DNA of 64,000 nucleotides. Origin: Eutrigla gurnardus (lineage: Eukaryota > Chordata > Actinopteri > Perciformes > Triglidae). Positions 27,022-35,600 of this stretch are shown piece by piece. Made by a program: the position numbers and the translations under genes. The stretch is taken from NCBI GenBank assembly GCA_963514095.1, contig OY741271.1, positions 9,173,604-9,237,603 of the forward strand, in the 5' to 3' direction. The notes below the pieces were generated by a model. That model searched no databases and was not told where the DNA came from. It was given only the letters and a program-made list of their open reading frames with translations. Every line of letters begins with the position of its first letter. Position 1 is the first letter of the stretch.

Positions 27022-29553
27022 TGTGTGTGCATACTTAATGTGTTTAGGATGTTTTGTGTATGTCGGACAAAGTCACAGGAGATGGGAAAATGGGAAAACA
27101 AGTTGCGTTAGTTTCTTCACTTGCTTCCAGGCAAATATCTTTATAGAGTCGGACTGTGTGTGTCAGTGTGTTTTCACATTTGTGTGCACCTATTCAAACC
27201 AGTCAGAGGATTTTGAATATGCAAAGTGATAACCTACCAATTACAAATGTTTTTGTCTTATCAGTTTTCGATTGCCGCAGCTGCATGTATTGTTCTGCAA
27301 TCACGATACAGCATTCTTCCAAATACATTAGATATGAAAACTATAGAGTATTAAGAAAAAGGGATGGTCCCTTGTGAGAATATTTGTGTTGTTTTGTTTA
27401 TAGAAGTAAAGTGGAAAAACATTCTGTGATGAAATGCATCAGGATTTTAAAATGACTCCGGCTTCTTTAATCATTCCAGTGTAGGCACAGGGATTTCATT
27501 ATATATAACCATGATTATACCTCATCACATATACAGGTATATTCAGCTTCACAAGAAATGCTCCAGTACTGCTGAGAAGTTGATGTGTCAAACACAATAT
27601 AGATTATTATAAGAAAACCCTGAACAGGAGTTGAATTAAATAATAATGTCAACACATCTGCAGGTTCTTTAACGTGCAACAAAATAAGGTTCACAATTCT
27701 AAAATGGGAGCAGATGGCTTGATAAGCTGAGCATTTTATAATGTATATGAATTTATGCTCTGTGAGTGAGTGTGGGCGACATACGAGCTCGATTTTGTTT
27801 GTGTGAGCATAAGAACATGTGAGTGGGTGGCTGTTTGTGTGTGTGCTCAGTGTTTAAATATCTGCAGGGTGCAAGTGAACAAGTGGAAAACATGAAACGG
27901 AAAACACTGACTGCTTCTTCGGAGTGAGTCCACCTCCGTTTACATGCAAGGTAACTAACTGCAGGCTGCATTCCCACTGTGCTTTTTCCAATTCAGGCGC
28001 AACGATGAGGTGACCCACATTAAGATCCAGAACTCGGGTGACTACTACGACCTATACGGAGGCGAGAAGTTTGCCACGCTGGCCGAGTTGGTGCAGTATT
28101 ACACTGAACAACAGGATCTCCTGCGTGAGAGGAACGGCCATGTCATCGAGCTCAAGTACCCGCTTAACTGCAAGGACCCTACCTCTGAGAGGTGCCGACC
28201 AGCCAAACCAACACTCACATAAACTCTAATTTGGTTTCAGTGAAGTGCTATGTGTATAAATGCATGCAGACAAATATACATAACAACTTATCCAAAGTCA
28301 GCTCGATACGTTGCTCTTTTATCTCATTAAAACGTCATGGTAGTAGGGCTGGGCAATATGGCCAAAATATTCTACATAAGCTGTTTCCAAGTGGAAATCT
28401 TGAATGCCTCGCATTCTGGTTAATATGTATGCATCAATGTATGGTGGAAATGCTTTATTGAAGGGAAACACCTAACCCTCCGTCACACACCAAAGGTTTC
28501 TCCCACATGTTTTTTGAACAAAATGTGTAAAAATGAGTCAGCAGTAGTGTTGTTTTTCGGCGTGGTGTGGAAGGAGCACTCACGCCTCTGTCTGCACTCA
28601 GTGTTTCCTCTTGTCATCCCTCTGTGAGTCCAGGTGTAGATGAATGCCCTCTCCCCATAGAAGAAGTTTTGAGGCTGATGTGTGCACACATTACGCACCA
28701 CCTCTCCGGGCAGTGCCCGACTGCCCAATTCTATCCCCCCGAAAAAGATGGACATGTTTTTATCTAACGAAATATTCTGCTTCAATCCATATTTATTGGC
28801 ATTTAGCCTCTCAAAAATGAAATCATAGCAGAAACCACTATCTTATCCAATTTGCTGAATCTGCCATTTAAATAGTAATGCACCAGATGCAAGCCCACCT
28901 GCCTTTTAAAGGTAATGGGAGATTACACTCATTGGTTTAAGTCATATTACGCCCAAAACACACCTATGATGAATTAAAAAGATCAAATACTATCCATTTG
29001 CCGCTTGCGCCATAACTTGTGCCCAGAATGTGCGCTGTTCAACCAGCAAAAGTGGAGTTGGGCATGCCTTAAATGCATTTGTGCCATGCACTTCGCACCA
29101 TGTACTATAGATCTTTAAATAGGTCACTTGATCCCTCCATCCAACTCTAAAAATTAGTTCAGCTTTAAACAATTTCGTTTTTTTTTTTTTTTACATAGTT
29201 GGTTTACTATGTACAACACACATGTGTTAATGCATACTCGTTGTAGGGAGAATGCATTATTCTGTACACATACAATTCCACACATGAAACTCGGATGCAT
29301 GCCATGTCCACATGCATCAATAGTGGCATATATCCAACTGCATCTTCAAACAAGGGATGGAAGGTGTTGCTTTTTTGTTTATGCACACCAAGTATGGAAC
29401 ATCCTTCCAGAGAGTAGACAGAGGTTGGACGAAACTATGCACACATCACACCTACGCGTCTTCATTGAAGTGGGAAAGTAAGGCAGCTGGTGTATAAATG
29501 CCAGGAATCCATGCACACAGGATGCATTTTGTGAGTGACATGATCATATTTAT

Positions 29554-29606
<53 letters not shown>

Positions 29607-32600
29607 AATTGTCACATTTCAGCTTATATACACTTTATTTTTCTACACTTCTGCACACTGCGATGTGTGTATCTCGGTTTCTATTTATCTCTGTGTATAA
29701 CTTGTGATCTATGGTTATGGTTTGTATCTTTTTCCATTCAGACACATACGTCTCTTGTCAGGGCCTCCTACACATTCATGCTCACCACACAGGAAAGAAC
29801 AGAAAATGCACACATGAAGATTTTTCATCTGACTGGAACATCAGCAACTGTGAGGCTGCAGCAATGTAAAAGACACGTTTGTTCTTGAGTAGCAGCCTCC
29901 GCTCACAATACACATGTAGATAGACATTATGTTCAACCCCAACTCAACACTGACATTTCCCCTAAAGGCAGGAAGCATATTGCTCGTCCTCCCCCTTAGT
30001 TGGTCAAGTTTCCATCCCAACTCTGGTTACTGCCTTGAAACAGCATGCAGCTTGAGGCCGGGCTTCTCCATCTCAACAGGAGTTGGAAAAACAGACGGTG
30101 AATGCAGTCAGTCTGAAATAATCATCGCTGATGTTCACTGTGTTTTAGAAAAGGTCTTACCTGCTCCATGGTTGTTGTTTTTTTGTTGTATTCTTCGGTC
30201 ATTACCCTGTATGTTCAAAGCGTCACTCAAAGTGGCTGTAATTGATATTTTTACAATAATAATGTGAAACAACGTGAATATGTAAAAGCCGTTGCACGTA
30301 CCTATAGATAAGTACCCGAATCTGCAGCTCCCCTCTGATTTCCAGAGCTTTGTAGTGATTTACAGCTCTTTGCTAAGCTGTTGGCCCGCAACTTTACTGT
30401 TTTGGTTCACACCTCTCGTAACCTTTACACCACAGCAGGCAGATGTTCTCAGCAAACAAGCTTCTGAACTCAATGTACACTTCATGCACAGCACCAAATG
30501 TAAGGCTAGAAGCTAGCTGGTGAACATAATGAAGTATTTGGCTAAAGAGCCAGATATTTCCCTCAGGAGGTGACAGAGACCGAACATAGAGCTAAAAATA
30601 GAGTGAATATTGGACTTAGTTTTTTCAGGTTGTCAGAAACATGACTCCATAACTGCTGGGTGTGTAAATAAGGTGTGCATGTTCAGTCATTTAGGCTGAT
30701 TGTCATTGGATTTATGTGTGGCTATATTACAGTCTGTTCTCTTACTCCTATCCAGATGGTACCATGGGCACCTCTCTGGGCGAGATGCAGAGAAACTGCT
30801 CACAGACAAAGGAAAAGCCGGTAGCTTCCTGGTACGGGAGAGCCAGAGTAAACCTGGCGACTTCGTCCTCTCAGTTCTCACCAATGAGGAAAAACACGAG
30901 AACCTGGACCGCAAGACCAAGGTCACCCACGTCATGATACGCTACCAGGTGAGGAAACTCTCCCTCACAGACTACTTCAGCATACAGTTAGTGCTCTGAG
31001 GCATTTATAATATTTGTTAATGGACGGATGATGAAGGGATGTCATTTATTAATACCAAACTGGGATTTTTTTTTAATTTTCAGCCAGTCATCCAAAACAA
31101 CAGTAAATGTACAGTAAATTTACATATAACACGCAATATATATATAATCCACGATATAAATATATTAGAATATAGTATAAATTTACCAGACTACATCAAC
31201 TACAGTATACAATATAAAAATAAGACAATATAAAATATACACAGGATACATTAGGCAGAGTGCAAATTTGCTGCTGTTAAATAAAAGTGTTGTGATAATA
31301 AAAACAATGTGCAAATTCGCCATGTATAGGTTAAAAGGAAGTTGAAACAAGAATTATACAGCTAAAGGCTCTGGACAGGAAAGATTTCCTGTCGCGGTCC
31401 TTATGACCGCAGAGCTGAATCAGTCTGCGAGAGAAAGAGGTCAGCTGTCTGTCTAGTAGGCGGTAGAGAAGATGCTCAGGATTATATATAATGGATTACG
31501 GTTTGTTCAGTGTCCTCTCCACCACAACTTCAAAGGTGTCTGGTTTGCATCCAATTATGGAGCCAGCAGATGAGAACTCAGATGAGCAGTTCAATGTCTG
31601 GGCCACAGAAATGTTCCTTCACATTAACATGGCTCGCACCTTTTTACTTACCGCTCCGCATGCCGTCCCTGTCTGCACGCACGGTCATGAAGTCTGAAGT
31701 CAGACGTGTCTTCGTGAAAAACAAATTGCACGCAGTCACAGTATTCCCTGCCCACGGATCATCAAGCTGGTCCATCTTGTTGTCATTAATCATCATTAAT
31801 CATTAATTGTTTGCTGTTTGCCTCCAGCAGGACGGTAAATATGACGTGGGCGGAGGTGAGAGGTTCGACACCTTGGCTGACCTGGTGGATCACTACAAGA
31901 AGAACCCCATGGTGGAGAAGAGTGGGATCGTAGTGCACCTCAAACAGGTATGGAAGAGAACAAAAGCAGTGAGTCTGGTGCATCTTTAACATACAGTACC
32001 GAGACGGCAATATGGTGGTTAATTCAAACCACATGAAAAATGTTTCACAATTGAGCTTTTTGAATTCAGAACAACTTGTTTTGCTCTGTTGACTAATTAC
32101 ATTTCTGTGTGACAACAACAGCCCTTTAACGCCACAAGGATAAATGCAGCAAACATTGAGAACCGGGTACGAGAGCTCAACAAAGTAGCAGATAACTCAG
32201 AGAAACCCAAACAAGGATTCTGGGAAGAATTTGAGGTATGTAGCCTCAAATGTCAGTGCCAGAATCATTCCTTTCAATCATGGTTTTTAGAAATCCGTCG
32301 GTGTTGTTGGTTATAACCTGCTCTGCATTCAACAGACATTTTGTTCAGCGACGTTCGAGTTAAGAGCTGGATGACATGAGTCATTTGTACCAGAAATAAT
32401 TGGGGAAACTGAGTAAATTACTATGTTGAATGCCATCTTCCCAGGGATGCCAAATTATGTGCATTTTGAGGATGAACTTTTCAATTGCTCTTCTACAGCT
32501 CACCCCTTAACATTGCAGTTTTTAATTCCTCCTTTGATGGCTTTCTTGTTTTACCGAGTATACGGAACAGTTTCTACAGTATTTTAATAATTTGTCATGC

Positions 32601-35600
32601 AAATGCAATATAAATATGTGGGTGTACTTTTAGTCACTGTGAAGCTATTTGTGTAGGCTTGTCTGTGTTTGTATATATTTATATTCATTTATTTTTTACA
32701 GCGCATTTGTCTACAAGATCATATTTATTGATCAGTGTCTGGTTTCCTGCCTCTAGGCTGCTATCTTTTTTTTTATGATAATCATTTTTCAAATTAATTT
32801 ACTTTTCTCATCTCTTGTGTTGAAGAGTGTGTGGGTGATATCAACATACACACTACCATAGTATCTGCTCTGTGTAACTGGCTTTATCTTTAGGTCATAT
32901 GACTGTAGATAAATGCTGAACTTGCTTGACATATCCTAACCTTTAATAGCACATATGCATCTAAAATGAATTCATGTCTAAAAGTAAGAGCTGTTGAGAA
33001 TCCACGCTGGAATGCTTCATCTTAAGTCTACAACCTGAACACTGACACATGGAGTGTTTCTGCTCTGCACTCCAGGGTGACCCCTACTGTATTCAGGGCC
33101 CATTGCACTGTTCAGACACAGCATTACATGAGCCCAGTGCAGTAGTCTGGTAATCAAGCACGTTAAAATTCAGTCTTTCTCCAAACCAAAATGGATTTGT
33201 GAGTATCTTCTTCTTATTTGTTTGTGCGTTGCTGTGTGTCTTGGGGAATAACAGCCACCGGTTGGTCTGGAGCAGAGAGAATTGCGGTTGCATTATTGTG
33301 AATCTTCTTCTGTTTGGACCTCTGTCTTTAAAAAGTTGCTTTTTTTTCTTTTCTCGTCATCTATAAGGTACTTCAGCAGCAGGAGTGCAAACTGCTGTAT
33401 CCCCGGAAAGAAGGCCAGAAGGCAGAAAACAAGAGTAAAAACAGATACAAGAATATCCTCCCCTGTGAGTCACGCAGCAACCTGCCATTTCCTGTCTCTC
33501 CAACTTCCTGTGGAAAGAATGACACAAACACCTCGGCAGAGTTCTAAGATTTTGCTTCGCTAGCTCACAGCCGATCAATTGCTTTAGTTTTGAAAAAAAA
33601 CAACAAGTGTATTGTCCAAAAGCAGTAGAATGTTTGTTGTGCATTAATGGTAGTTTGGCTTTGTGTTTTCAGTCGACACAACTCGGGTTGAACTCAGGGA
33701 AACAGATCCAGATGTTCCTGGTGCAGACTACATCAATGCCAACTACATCAGAGTGAGTCTGCCCTGCAGAATACAAGACCATGTATCAACAACTGTAGAT
33801 TACAGAACGTTAATGTTCAGCAAACATGCAGGATAGTTAATCTACACATGAAAGAATTGGATGTTTTGATACCAAAGTTATAAATCATAAAGTAAGCAAA
33901 CGACACGTTTTTTAGGCAATGATTTAAGGCCTTTTTATTACTTTATTTTAAATGATTATTACTGTATTATTTATTAATTCAACGTTTAATTGTCCATGGT
34001 CTACAGAGTGTGCATGAAGAGGGGCGGCACATGGATGAGGGCAAGGTCTTCATTGCCACCCAAGGGTGCCTACTGAATACGGTTGTGGACTTTTGGAAGA
34101 TGGTGTATCAGGAGAATACACATGTTATCGTCATGACCACAAAGGAGATAGAGCGAGGACGGGTAAGTGGTTGGCACTTAACATATTATTATGATGATCT
34201 ATAAACATTATGTTGATAAAGAAGAAATGTTTACACATCTTATATTTCCAAAGCTAGAAGCTAGCTTCTTTTTCTTTCCCCAGCATTTATTTTTTCATGT
34301 GCTTTCTGTAGCATGTACTTCTAAATGGAGTCTCTGCTCTCAGGATTGCACTCCTGTCGCCTGATTGCTGTTGATTGCTTGTAATGAGGGAGATCAACTG
34401 TATAAGCTTTAGGGTGTCTTGTGATGAGAAACCTAAGGTTTTGTAATTGCTAAGCATCCCACTTTTAAAGCATGAACTGTTAAAATTCAATACACTAGTA
34501 AAGTTTAACTAATCTAGATGGTGTCAGCATGTTGACGAAGTGATTTACAGCAGCAGAAGCTAACAGGACATGTAAGAACAAGACGTGGATAGTTGAAGTG
34601 TTTCATGATTAGCTAAATGGTTTTTCAGGCACTTTCCAAGAAACACAAAGGTCTCAATAGATTCAATTTAACGAGACTGTATCAAGTCCTGGCATTCCCC
34701 TCCTCAAATCTGCATTTCTCTTACTGCTTGTCAAACATTTTGTTCCTGCATATTCATTTAAAGGACAGTAGTTGATGGCATTGGTGGATATGTGCAGTAG
34801 GGCTGATTGTGTAGGTGTGGGGGTGGGGAGGGAGACGGCTGACAAGGATAGTATGACAGTTAAGCTGATTGGAAAGCGGCTTGAGATGAGCTGGGGTTGT
34901 TGTTTTTTTCCAATTGTCTAATACCCACCACCCCCTCTCCCCTCTCTCTCTCTCTCCGTTTCCCCTCTGATTTAGAACAAATGTGTCCGTTACTGGCCCG
35001 ACTTCAATGGCACCAAGGAGTTTGGGAAGGTGCTGGTAAGGAACGTGGACGAGCGGCCAGCACAAGACTACATCCTGAGGAAGCTGGAGGTTACCCGTCT
35101 GGACCAGGTAGAGAAAGCTGTGTACTCAATCTGAGTTGACCCACTAACCTGGGGTCAGATTATCTAACCCTTTAAATACACAATCCTACAACACATGCTT
35201 GTGTGTACAGCAGCATCGACTGCACGGATCTCAAGAATACAAGAAGCAGATAGAGGATTAAGTAGATAACAGAAATGCACACAGTCCTTCTAAGGATTTT
35301 TTGCCCTGAAACCCATATTCAATTTTTTTTAAAAATCAATAAAAAATGTTTTTCTTTTTTTCCCAAAGGGGACAGAATAATGGAATAATAATGTTCCTGC
35401 ACATTCAGGCACACACAATGTAAAGATTTAGTCTCACTGAAATGGTAAATGTTTATACTATAAACAGGAACGCTTCCTGGTTGCAGTATTCCTTCACTTT
35501 ATTCCAGTTTCCTGAGCATGAGTCCACTGTAAGAAATTAGTCACAGAATCCACAATTCTCATTTTGCATAAAAGAATAATCCAGCATTAATGACTAATCA

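Larger units (their letters stand above)
19511..27996 (+). other. ptpn11: ptpn11 intron 2 (about 8.5 kb)
   Basis: GT-AG intron in phase 2, crowded with repeat debris: TE-like remnants at 20.7-20.9 and 24.1 kb, a dispersed repeat at 22.07 kb, a duplicated 85-90 bp segment at 23.7 kb, a hAT-like end at 26.18 kb, and CA, CT and GT microsatellites. No exon-like open frame was recognised. Confidence 0.85.
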
